64,000 nucleotides of DNA from Gonocerus acuteangulatus (Eukaryota; Arthropoda; Insecta; Hemiptera; Coreidae), in assembly GCA_946811695.1 (NCBI GenBank), contig OX328123.1:146306337-146370336 (forward strand). The letters are read 5' to 3'. Of this stretch, positions 22,124 to 31,725 are shown piece after piece. Position numbers and translations under genes: made by a program. Every line of letters starts with the position of its first letter. The stretch's first letter is position 1. Below the pieces are notes generated by a model. It searched no databases. It was given only the letters and a program-made list of their open reading frames with translations, and had not been told where the DNA came from.

Positions 22124-25100
22124 CCATGATATATGTACCTAGGAGATATCGAGGCCTCGGACTAGTCAGGTGTGAGTGGGAAGCTCCATGATATATGCAC
22201 CTAGGAGATATCGGGGCCTCGGACTAGTCAGGTGTGAGTGGGAAGCTCCATGATATATGCACCTAGGAGATATCGGGGCCTCGGACTAGTCAGGTGTGAG
22301 TGGGAAGATCCATGATATATGCACCTAGGAGATATCGGGGCCTCGGACTAGTAAGGTGTGAGTGGGAAGCTCCATGATATATGCACCTAGGAGATATCGG
22401 GGCCTCGGACTAGTCAGGTGTGAGTGGGAAGGTCCATGATATATGTACCTAGGAGATATCGAGGCCTCGGACTAGTCAGGTGTGAGTGGGAAGCTCCATG
22501 ATATATGCACCTAGGAGATATCGGGGCCTCGGACTAGTCAGGTGTGAGTGGGAAGCTCCATGATATATGTACCTAGGAGATATCGAGGCCTCGGACTAGT
22601 CAGGTGTGAGTGGGAAGCTCCATGATATATGCACCTAGGAGATGTCGGGGCCTCGGACTAGTCAGGTGTGAGTGGGAAGCTCCATGATATATGCACCTAG
22701 GAGATATCGGGGCCTCGGACTAGTCAGGTGTGAGTGGGAAGATCCATGATATATGCACCTAGGAGATATCGGGGCCTCGGACTAGTCAGGTGTGAGTGGG
22801 AAGCTCCATGATATAGGCACCTAGGAGATATCGGGGCCTCGGACTAGTCAGGTGTGAGTGGGAAGCTCCATGATATATGCACCTAGGAGATATCGGGGCC
22901 TCGGACTAGTCAGGTGTGAGTGGGAAGATCCATGATATATGCACCTAGGAGATATCGGGGCCTCGGACTAGTAAGGTGTGAGTGGGAAGCTCCATGATAT
23001 AGGCACCTAGGAGATATCGGGGCCTCGGACTAGTCAGGTGTGAGTGGGAAGCTCCATGATATATGCACCTAGGAGATATCGGGGCCTCGCACTAGTCAGG
23101 TGTGAGTGGGAAGCTCCATGATATAGGCACCTAGGAGATGTCGGGGCCTCGGACTAGTCAGGTGTGAGTGGGAAGCTCCATGATATAGGCACCTAGGAGA
23201 TATCGGGGCCTCGGACTAGTCAGGTGTGAGTGGGAAGCTCCATGATATATGCACCTAAGAGATATCGGGGCCTCGGACTAGTCAGGTGTGAGTGGGAAGC
23301 TCCATGATATATGCACCTAGGAGATATCGGGGCCTCGGACTAGTCAGGTGTGAGTGGGAAGCTCCATGATATAGGCACCTAGGAGATATCGGGGCCTCGG
23401 ACTAGTCAGGTGTGAGTGGGAAGCTCCATGATATAGGCACCTAGGAGATATCGGGGCCTCGGACTAGTCAGGTGTGAGTGGGAAGCTCCATGATATAGGC
23501 ACCTAGGAGATGTCGGGGCCTCGGACTAGTCAGGTGTGAGTGGGAAGCTCCATGATATAGGCACCTAGGAGATATCGGGGCCTCGGACTAGTCAGGTGTG
23601 AGTGGGAAGCTCCATGATATATGCACCTAAGAGATATCGGGGCCTCGGACTAGTCAGGTGTGAGTGGGAAGCTCCATGATATATGCACCTAGGAGATATC
23701 GGGGCCTCGGACTAGTCAGGTGTGAGTGGGAAGCTCCATGATATAGGCACCTAGGAGATATCGGGGCCTCGGACTAGTCAGGTGTGAGTGGGAAGCTCCA
23801 TGATATAGGCACCTAGGAGATATCGGGGCCTCGGACTAGTCAGGTGTGAGTGGGAAGCTCCATGATATAGGCACCTAGGAGATGTCGGGGCCTCGGACTA
23901 GTCAGGTGTGAGTGGGAAGCTCCATGATATAGGCACCTAGGAGATATCGGGGCCTCGGACTAGTCAGGTGTGAGTGGGAAGCTCCATGATATATGCACCT
24001 AAGAGATATCGGGGCCTCGGACTAGTCAGGTGTGAGTGGGAAGCTCCATGATATATGCACCTAGGAGATATCGGGGCCTCGGACTAGTCAGGTGTGAGTG
24101 GGAAGCTCCATGATATAGGCACCTAGGAGATATCGGGGCCTCGGACTAGTCAGGTGTGAGTGGGAAGCTCCATGATATAGGCACCTAGGAGATATCGGGG
24201 CCTCGGACTAGTCAGGTGTGAGTGGGAAGCTCCATGATATAGGCACTTAGGAGATATCGGGGCCTCGGACTAGTCAGGTGTGAGTGGGAAGCTCCATGAT
24301 ATAGGCACCTAGGAGATATCGGGGCCTCGGACTAGTCAGGTGTGAGTGGGAAGCTCCATGATATAGGCACCTAGGAGATATCGGGGCCTCGGACTAGTCA
24401 GGTGTGAGTGGGAAGCTCCATGATATAGGCACCTAGGAGATATCGGGGCCTCGGACTAGTCAGGTGTGAGTGGGAAGCTCCATGATATATGCACCTAGGA
24501 AATATCGGGGCCTCGGACTAGTCAGGTGTGAGTGGGAAGCTTCATGATATAGGCACCTAGGAGATATCGGGGACTCGGACTAGTCAGGTGTGAGTGGGAA
24601 GCTCCATGACATAGGCACCTAGGAGATGTCGGGGCCTCGGACTAGTCAGGTGTGAGTGGGAAGATCCATGATATATGCACCTAAGAGATATCGGGGCCTC
24701 GGACTAGTCAGGTGTGAGTGGGAAGATCCATGATATATGCACCTAGGAGATATCGGGGCCTCGGACTAGTCAGGTGTGAGTGGGAAGCTCCATGATATAT
24801 GCACCTAGGAGATATCGGGGCCTCGGACTAGTCAGGTGTGAGTGGGAAGCTCCATGATATATGTACCTAGGAGATGTCGGGGACTCGGACTAGTCAGGTG
24901 TGAGTGGGAAGCTCCATGACATAGGCACCTAGGAGATGTCGGGGCCTCGGACTAGTCAGGTGTGAGTGGGAAGCTCCATGATATAGGCACCTAGGAGATG
25001 TCGGGGCCTCGGACTAGTCAGGTGTGAGTGGGAAGCTCCATGACATAGGCACCTAGGAGATGTCGGGGCCTCGGACTAGTCAGGTGTGAGTGGGAAGCTC

Positions 25101-25258
25101 CATGATATAGGCACCTAGGAGATGTCGGGGCCTCGGACTAGTCAGGTGTGAGTGGGAAGCTCCATGATATATGCACCTAAGAGATATCGGGGCCTCGGAC
25201 TAGTCAGGTGTGAGTGGGAAGCTCCATGATATAGGCACCTAGGAGATATCGCGGCCTC
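22124..25258. repeat. 62-bp satellite array, about 51 units with 6-unit higher-order repeat
   Basis: CCATGATATA starts at 22124, 22186, 22248 and so on to 25224. The difference of 3100 is exactly 50 x 62, so there are about 51 units with no net indel, the last partial. Each unit carries CCTAGG, GATATC and ACTAGT palindromes; some units also have CGAGGCCTCG. A variant ACCTAAGAG recurs at about 23251, 23623 and 23995, exactly 372 bases apart, showing a 6-unit higher-order repeat in the middle of the array. Other variants (tatGc/taGGc, gatAtc/gatGtc, cTcc/cTTc) mark further blocks. There is no stable open frame because 62 is not divisible by three. Confidence 0.97.
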
Positions 25259-25552
25259 CACCAGCATTAGGAAGAAAAGACAATCTCTCCGAGAAGGGGA
25301 GGCATTTGAAGAATGGGCGTCCTACAAATGGCAAGGTGTTTCAAAGACATTCAAAAAACATACAAATTCATGACTGAAAAAGTAAACTAAATTTTAATTA
25401 TGCACCTCTTCGTGGGTATGCCAGTAGCAGTGTGATGTAAGTGGATGCATTTTGAGTGAAGTAATTGTAGTAGAGAGACTGAAACACCAGCAAACGTGTT
25501 GGGAAAGTGCCTTTACAACACACTTCTCGTCACCGGGTGGCGCCTCAATGTC
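25259..25552. other. Unassigned sequence after the 62-bp array
   Basis: The first bases (CACCAGCATTAGG onward, to about 25370) look like unique DNA with a possible short coding remnant, but no family was recognised. Family X copy A begins at 25553. Confidence 0.35.
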
Positions 25553-25945
25553 AAAAAAGTCCGACTCGCAGGAACTGCATCATCTTTGCGCGGTTCCGTT
25601 CATATCTCTAGTGCGATTAGTAAAGGAATAGAGCAGTTATCGATAGGGTTTGATCTTTCGTTAAAAATATAAAATAAAATCTCAAAGAGAAGGAAGCTTA
25701 AAGCGCCACATATGGGAACTGACAGTTTTCTAAGCGGAAGGGACTCTCCGCCATCTCAACGCTCACTCTAGGAAAACACTACTGCCAATACATTTCTTAT
25801 TTTCTTAAAATACTCATTCCAACGTTAAATAAACTTAAAAAACTTTTGTGAGGTAAACAGTGACAAAACCCCGTTGAAAAGAACAAAACTAACACTTTCT
25901 TGGTTTGAAGCACTTATTTCTCCGATTGACATCGAAATTTGCTTC
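25553..25945 (+). mobile_element. Family X, copy A: left end only
   Basis: It starts with the family X left end AAAAAAGTCCGACTCGCAGG, then AACTGCATCATC, then (T/A)GCGCGGTTCCG. The following 350 bases match the interior of copy E (36177-36390, GGAACTGACAG...CTAAGCGGAA) and end with the CACTTATTTCTCCGATTGACATCG segment also seen in copies B, C and D. After that the sequence jumps to a reversed right end at 25952, so this copy is rearranged. Confidence 0.6.
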
Positions 25946-25951
25946 AGAATA

Positions 25952-26397
25952 TTTTAGCGCGGTTCCTCCCTACCTCCATAGGGAGAACCCACTTATAAGG
26001 TTGACCTCACGACGCAATCCGGAAGTGCCGACTAGAAACTTCCTCGTTTCAAACCCCACAGATCACGAAAATATAGGTGGTTCAAATATTGTCTACCGAA
26101 AAACCTCCAGGGGCCTCTTTCTTATTCAAGTGACTACAAACATCTAAGTTTGTACCGCACCCCCTGGAGATTTGAATTGCATCTTCGTTACGTGAAACAT
26201 ACGTAAATTTGTATTTGGCTTTGTGAATCTCGTCATATTTGCGTGTTTCCTTGTGTTACGTATATCTGGCGCGCTTTAGCTTCTACTCGCCGCGTTCTCT
26301 CTCTCTTTCCAGTCGGCACTTCTAGATTGCGTCATGAGGTGAACCTGATATGCGGGATTCCTCCCTATGGAGGGGGGAAGGAACCACGCTATAAAAA
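25952..26397. repeat. Pair of family X right ends in inverted orientation
   Basis: 25952-26095 is the reverse complement of the family X right end (TTTTAGCGCGGTTCCTCCC at its outer edge). 26300-26397 is a direct right end finishing GGAACCACGCTATAAAA. Together they form a 446-base unit with about 100-base inverted ends, like a small hairpin transposon. Both ends keep the terminal hairpin formed by GGTTCCTCCC and GGGAGGAACC-like arms, although diverged. Confidence 0.6.
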
Positions 26398-27100
26398 AGT
26401 ATTGTTTCTAAAGCAATTTTTTCGCTTCATTGTAGCCAGAGATGTAAATGCTCAACACTTATCGTGTCCACGCACGTCAACAAAAATGTATGACTTTTGA
26501 TACAGGCCAAACCTTTTTTGTCTGAATAATATACATTAATGTACAATAATGTAATATTTATACACAAATTAAGTTTTTTAGGTATTTTATACGTTTAAAA
26601 TAAAATTATAATGAGCGGCTCGCTGAGGCCTACACCACGATACTTATGTGGAGTGCAACTGGTATAGAGCTGTACGTCAGTACCACTGTGGTATGTAAAG
26701 AGTGGCTGTTCTGATACTGGCAAAAATAAGAAATCCTATATTCCTAAAGTTGTTTGGAGACACACGTTTATGACACTAGAAAAGGACTTGCAGATGACGA
26801 GGGTACAGTCGGCGCTACCTTGGCAAGGAAAAATGCCCCTCACCATAAGCCGCCTAGCTCCTTACATTCGACTTCATTTTACTGTTCAACGAATTAAAAA
26901 AAAAAAAAAAACAATTAAAAAATAGAGTGTAAATAGAGAATACCAAAAACAATTCTAAAGAACGAATTCAACCCCAGTACAGTAATCTAGATATTTATAC
27001 GGCACCTTCGAATTCCAACATGCCGCAGAAACAAAATATTGTTTCAATTATACGTGTCCTGTTTTATTGACAAATACATTTTAATACTATAAGCAATTAT
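26398..27100. other. Unassigned, with a family X internal segment at its end
   Basis: No gene was recognised. The last 170 bases (about 26930-27100) match the interior of family X copy C at about 39260-39440 (ATACCAARAAYAATTCTAAAG; CTGTTTTATTGACAAATACA), so an older family X fragment abuts the left end of copy B. Confidence 0.45.
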
Positions 27101-28461
27101 AAAAAAGTCCGATTCGCAGGAACTGCGTCATCTTAGCGCGGTTCCGTTCTTATCTGTAGTGTTTATGAAGGCATAGAATAGAAACAGTTATTACTTTGTT
27201 TAGATCAATAGCGAAACACCTATCCAAATGAAATCTCAAACTAAGCAGTCTTGAAAGGTCTTGATTTACAATCTTACCTGTATGGGTCAGCTATCCCATA
27301 AGTCGGGCAGAAAGGCCTCCGCACAGAGGCATTTGGAAAGCCTTGGGATCTCTCTCTTTGAACGCTACATTTTTAACAATAAATTGATCTTCTTATTTTA
27401 CTTAATCTGTTTTATTGTCAAATACATTATACGACTATAAGCAATTTAAAAATAACAAGGAATAAAATAGACAAAAAGAACCGTTCGAATAAACGAAATC
27501 AATTACTTTAAAGTTTTAAGCACTTATTTCTCCGATTGACATCGCCTAATTAAAACTTTCTTTAGAACCTTTTTGTAGAGCATTTAGTAAGCTTTCGAAT
27601 GGTAACCTTCTGCTTCCCAAGATTGTCAACGGTTTTCGAGATACTAACGAAAGTATACAAAGTTACCAAAACTTTTCTTGTCTGTTAATAAAATATTTTA
27701 TTCTAACCCTTTCTTTACTCCAAACATAACCAAAATTTCAACATATTAGTGTTGATGAAATTCGAACATGCAGAAAAGGTTTCAACTGAATCCCATAATT
27801 CTAAGTACCAAAATCAAAAACAAAAAGAACAGTTCGAATAAGCGAAATCAATTACTTTAAAGGACTTATTTCTCCGATTGACATCGCCCAATCAAAACTT
27901 TCATTAGAACCATTTTTGTAGAGCATTTAGTAAGCTTTCTAATGGCAATCTTACGTTTCGCAAGATTCTCAACCTTTTTCGAAATATTAAGGAAAGTATA
28001 CAAAGTTACCAAAATGTTTTATGTCTGTTAATAAAATATTTTATTCTAACCCTTCCTTAACTCCAAACGTAACAAAAATTTCAACATATTAGTTTTAATA
28101 AAAGTAGAACATGCAGAAAATGTTTCAACTGAATCCCATGATTCTAAGTACCCAAACCAAAAACGGTATTCAAAAAATATTTTTTTTTCAATTTTCTCGG
28201 AAACGGTTAAAGCTATCGCCTTGAAAAAGATTTCATTCGTTTCCCTATCCCAAGAAGCATATAAAACGAGTACTTACAAGCTTGTGAACTCAAAAACGTA
28301 AGCGTTACGATTTTTTTTGCGCGAATTTCGCCCCAAACGCCATCTTCTAGTGGGCGGATTCTGCTGGTTAACGAACTTGACCTTTCAAATTGGAAGACGG
28401 ATTTTTGTACCAAATTTCATCACAATCGGACCATTAGGGAAGCCAGAAATGAGCGAACAGG

Positions 28462-28529
<68 letters not shown>

Positions 28530-28667
28530 AATTTGAACCACCGTTATTTTCGGTTTCTAGGGGTTCTGAAACGCGAAATTTTCTAGTCGGCACTTCCGGA
28601 TTGTTTCATTGTATCAACCTTATAAGCGGGGTTCCTCCCTATGGGGGAGGGAGGAACCGCGCTAAAA
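27101..28667 (+). mobile_element. Family X, copy B: complete 1.57-kb dispersed element (possible Helentron/HINE type)
   Basis: The left end is AAAAAAGTCCGATTCGCAGG with CTTAGCGCGGTTCC about 32 bases in. The right end is GGAGGAACCGCGCTAAAA. The inverted TTAGCGCGGTTCC motif is subterminal on the left but terminal on the right, i.e. asymmetric. A hairpin (GTTCCTCCC / GGGAGGAAC) sits about ten bases before the CTAA at the right end. The interior has two tandem copies of a unit of about 346 bases (27476 and 27822; CTCCGATTGACATCGCC) and a (TA)n tract at 28464-28527. Asymmetric inverted ends, a 3' hairpin, tandem repeats and a microsatellite fit non-autonomous Helentron/DINE-1-like elements, but no Rep/helicase is present and the type is inferred. 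Confidence 0.55.
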
Positions 28668-28881
28668 TAGCGAGCAGTTAAAAAAAACTGTGGGAAACTC
28701 ACAAAAAGATCCGTGAATTAACAGCAATTTAAGCAGTATGTATACATATTATAACTTATTAGAGAAATATAATGAAAATTACCATAAACAGGAATGGCGT
28801 TGATCACCATAAGGGACACCATTATAAGTTTCCTATGCTTTGTGACGCTTAATCTATCCCATTTCTTCTAGATGGGCGTCT

Positions 28882-29002
28882 TTCTTTTTTTTCTTCTTCT
28901 TTATTTTACGGCGCTTCGACGTCTAGGCCATTCGCGCCCATATCCAGGGTGAAGCGAGGAATTTTCCCAACGAGCCGTGGGATGAGAAAATTCCTGCCGT
29001 CG
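28882..29002 (-). mobile_element. Family A SINE tail, split by the RSS-ended element
   Basis: This is the reverse complement of the tRNA-derived SINE seen at 56811-56990: A-rich tail, GACGTCTAGGCCATTCGCGCC (diverged) and GAGAAAATTCCTGCC. It continues after the insertion at 30350-30375 with GGTGGGGATCGACCCC, the SINE B box. The insertion therefore sits inside the SINE. Confidence 0.65.
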
Positions 29003-29031
29003 CACAGTGTAACGTCCAGTGGACAAAAACC
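29003..29031 (+). promoter_or_regulatory. RSS-like terminal site, 13-base spacer
   Basis: Heptamer CACAGTG (29003-29009), spacer of 13 bases, nonamer ACAAAAACC (29023-29031). The heptamer and nonamer are identical to the textbook V(D)J recombination signal consensus. This describes sequence similarity only; no recombinase gene is visible in the window. Confidence 0.7.
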
Positions 29032-29652
29032 TAAATTTTTTTTTCTTATATTTAATTTTTAATCCTCTAGCTAAGTTTAGAAACTATTCAAGGAATTAAA
29101 ATCGTATAAAACTAATAAATATTAGTTTTATTTTGATCAACAAACACATTAGCAGTATTATAAACAAGGCAAAGTCTTTAAAACCTGTTTCATACCAACA
29201 ATCAGTTTTAACCTCTCTCGTTTAAGATAAGAAAGTGTTTTTATTAAGTCATCCGAAGGAAATTACGTCAAAACTATTCCTTTTTTATCTGATATAATTG
29301 ATTATGGGTAATTACTCCCTTTTTATTTATCCTGAATTATTCTTCATTGATCTTTGAAATTTTTCTAAAAAGTCCAAAATGTTGATAGACCATAGCAAAA
29401 AGCTTCATCTGAAAACATCTCAAGCGCAATTTAGTTTGCCGAAATTTGCCGATTCCAAAGATTTTTATTTTTAGATACATCACATAATACAATTTATTTT
29501 TTCTTCCAAATTTGAAAAAATGTGGATAAATCCAAGAAAACTGTATTAATCCTTGGGCAAATGATTCAATTTAATCTGCAGGATGCTCCTAAAGAAATAT
29601 TAAGCAATATTAAAAGGACTGCCAGTTTAGTCCTATATTATATGTAAAAAAT

Positions 29653-30047
29653 GTGGGAGTGTTCACCGCAGAGAAAAAACTCTTATATAAATACTGGTTG
29701 AAACAATATATCAACTTAGAAGAAAGTGTTATTAATTTTTATCAAGAAAAAAGATATTCACGCCCTGATGGCCTTCTGGCTTCCTTAGAGGCAGACATAA
29801 AAAAGAGTTTAGAGCGTTTTGTGAGAGATGGAAAAAGCGCCGGTTTCTTCTGATATCTGGCCCAGAGCTTTCTTTACGGAGAAAAAATATAAAAAGGCAA
29901 AGCAAAATCAGTCCAGACATTAATGCATGTATAATAGAGGATGACATTAATAATCAAATAGATATTGGTTTCGATATAAGTTTACATTCTCAAGAATCCA
30001 AAAACGATTCAGACTCGGAATTAAGAAATTATTTAACAATTCCATAG
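29653..30047 (+). pseudogene. Coding remnant inside the RSS-ended element, family unknown
   Basis: A 66-residue frame (29653-29853) reads YKYWLKQYINLEESVINFYQ, then SRPDGLLASLEADIKKSL, then ERFVRDGKSAGFF. Around 29845 the frame shifts and continues open as LLISGPELSLRRKNIKRQSK and an acidic, serine-rich tail (about EDDINNQIDIGF, ESKNDSDSEL) ending with TAG at 30045-30047. The continuity across one frameshift suggests a real former C-terminus of about 130 residues. No transposase motif was recognised, so function is unknown; it may be the C-terminal tail of the element's own protein. Confidence 0.4.
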
Positions 30048-30310
30048 AAAATGGTAAAATATTATTATTCAATGGTAATATTACTATAAGTATAATTTAC
30101 TACCTACTATACTATTACTACTTTATATGTTACCGTTATAATATTGTTATTAATAATATTATTACCTGCTATATTATTTCTATTAATATTACAAATATTA
30201 CAATTAATATTATTATAGCCGTGTAGTATGCATTATTATACTATTGTTACCTTGTTTTGAGTTGATTTCAATTAATAAAAATGTTTATTTGAAAATAACT
30301 AATGGTTAAT

Positions 30311-30349
30311 GATTTTTGTCCATAATCCTCACTACTTCGTTACACTGTG
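30311..30349 (-). promoter_or_regulatory. RSS-like terminal site, 23-base spacer
   Basis: On the minus strand: heptamer CACAGTG (30349-30343), spacer of 23 bases (30342-30320), nonamer ACAAAAATC (30319-30311). The nonamer differs from the canonical one at one base. The ten-base difference from the other end is one helical turn, the same relation as in 12/23 RSS pairs. Confidence 0.7.
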
Positions 30350-30385
30350 CGCTGGTGGGGATCGACCCCAACGGGAAAAAAAGTT

Positions 30386-30880
30386 CATTCCTGCGAGACG
30401 GACTATTTTTCATTTGCTCACGAAGTACGGATGTCTACCTATCGTAGTAATTACTTATTCTATACCTCTATAGAAAATGTACAGAATGCAATCGAGAGGT
30501 AGTTTCTCGAGTTTCTATGAAAACCTTTTATTATGGATGTACCTATTCACGGTCGCTAGTTTAACCATTTCAACCATTTCCGTTTCAATCGTTTTTACAG
30601 ACAACAGTTCCTCATGAACTAAACATTTAGAAAGCTTTTCGTTTAGAAAGCTTTTACAGACATCAGTTCCTCATGAACTAAACATAATAGAACAGTCATT
30701 TAGAAAGCTTTTACAAATGATTCTCAAGATCGATAGCCTGGATCGTGAAAAGAGTGATTATTCGCCTACAAATAACATTTACATTAAAACATAAATAAAA
30801 ATAGTTCATTACTTACAAAGGACCATTAAATAACCCTCAATCTGACTAATTATATATATACTCGTATATCCTAGTGGGAG
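30386..30880. other. Unassigned, with a short direct repeat
   Basis: No gene. A TTTAGAAAGCTTTTACAGACA and CAGTTCCTCATGAACTAAACAT module is repeated at about 30600 and 30660, an approximately 55-base imperfect tandem repeat. Confidence 0.45.
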
Positions 30881-31428
30881 CTTGGCCAACTAATGTTTTG
30901 GCGGGTTAATTCCAATCAAACGTAGTACTAGGTAACCCCGCCCCCCTTCCTTAATGAAATAGTTCATTTTTACAACACTTCGTTCTCATTAGATACCCAC
31001 AAAATATACCGCGTTTCATTAAAATGCTGCAGAAATTACGATCAGTAAGAGCAAATTGGTAATTTGGGTCCAGAGTAAACCCTACCACCTCCTAATGAAC
31101 CCATCTAGTTTATTTTTACAACACATTTTTCTATGTATATGACTGCAACGAATACCTAGTTTCGTTGAAATATAACAAAAATTACGACTGGTAGTGGCAA
31201 ATTGGTAATTTGGGTCCGGTTTACGCCCCCCCCCCCCTCCACCTAATAAATCGATTCAGTTTATTTTAAAAAAAAATAACAAATTCGGCCGGGAATTTGT
31301 TTATTTTTTTTAAAAAAAATAACAAGTTCGGCCGGGATGGGCAAATAACTACTTAACTACTTGGGTACCCCCCGCCCTCCCGGAGGACCGATTTATGTGG
31401 TTAACTAACTCGCTAAAGAGAACGCGAT
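30881..31428 (-). repeat. Family Y dispersed repeat, reverse orientation, with tandem subrepeats
   Basis: Units of roughly 150-180 bases carry a C- or G-rich tract beside GGTAATTTGGGTCCRGWKTAMRCC and AATAAATCGATTCAGTTTATTTT. The same units occur in forward orientation at 52720-52965 and 57270-57950. A C13 run lies at about 31226. An extra inverted/duplicated piece, AATAACAARTTCGGCCGGGA, occurs twice at about 31277 and 31319. The family Y end here is interrupted by the 5S-derived SINE. Confidence 0.55.
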
Positions 31429-31612
31429 TTTTTTTCTTTCGTTTTTAACGGCGCATCAACTATTTGGCTATTAGCGCCGGGCTATCTACAGGCTACCACC
31501 CTTATCTAATACCAACAGCACGTCACCCATTCAGGTACTGACCACGCCCGACGTTGCTTAACTTCGGTGATCTACGGGAACCGGTGCATTCAACGCGGCT
31601 ATGGCCGTTGGC
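31429..31612 (-). mobile_element. 5S rRNA-derived SINE (SINE3 type), full-length with 13-bp TSD
   Basis: Read on the minus strand from 31612 the head is GCCAACGGCCATAGCCGCGT followed by ACCGGTTCCCGTAGATCACC, GAAGTTAAGCAACGTCGGGC and GGTCAGTACCTGAATGGGTG. This is the layout of eukaryotic 5S rRNA, including its internal pol III promoter region. The body continues with GGGTGGTAGCCTGTAGATAG, then GGCGCTAATAGCC and GATGCGCCGTTAAAA, tail modules shared with the tRNA-derived SINEs in this window. AAGAGAACGCGAT flanks both sides (31416-31428 and 31613-31625), an exact 13-bp target duplication. It is not a functional 5S gene, because the 3' third of 5S is replaced by the SINE body. Confidence 0.9.
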
Positions 31613-31663
31613 AAGAGAACGCGATATTCCAAGGTTCGTGGCGAAATAACAAAAACTCTCGTG

Positions 31664-31665
<2 letters not shown>

Positions 31666-31721
<56 letters not shown>
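31666..31721. repeat. (TA)n microsatellite
   Basis: About 28 perfect TA units follow the family Y remnant. An ACACCTATTCCTTCC / GGAAAGAATAGGTGT hairpin lies just downstream (31785-31835). Confidence 0.95.

Positions 31722-31725
<4 letters not shown>

Larger units (their letters stand above)
29003..30349. mobile_element. DNA transposon remnant with RSS-like termini (Transib/RAG-like candidate)
   Basis: The left end reads CACAGTG, a 13-base spacer, then ACAAAAACC (29003-29031). The right end, read inward, is CACAGTG, a 23-base spacer, then ACAAAAATC (30349-30311). Both ends share CACAGTGTAACG and TGGACAAAAAyC. Transib transposons and the RAG system use a CAC-starting heptamer and an A-rich nonamer and make 5-bp GC-rich target duplications. 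The flanks here are CGTCG and CGCTG, a plausible decayed 5-bp TSD inside a family A SINE. The interior is 1.3 kb with coding-like scraps at 29653-30047 but no recognisable transposase core, so it is non-autonomous or decayed. CACTA-like elements (CAC ends, 2-3 bp TSD) are the main alternative. Confidence 0.55.

Noticed and set aside
22124..25258. CRISPR-like reading of the 62-bp array
   Set aside because: There is no alternation of constant repeats with unique spacers; the whole 62-base unit is repeated head to tail.
28317..28586. Frames containing long IYIYIY runs (also at 34.0, 40.5, 42.0, 43.0, 58.6 and 61.3 kb)
   Set aside because: They are translations of (TA)n microsatellites joined to non-coding repeat sequence.
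31517..31612. A functional 5S rRNA gene
   Set aside because: Only the first part of 5S is present, fused to a SINE body, flanked by a 13-bp target duplication and followed by a retroposon tail.
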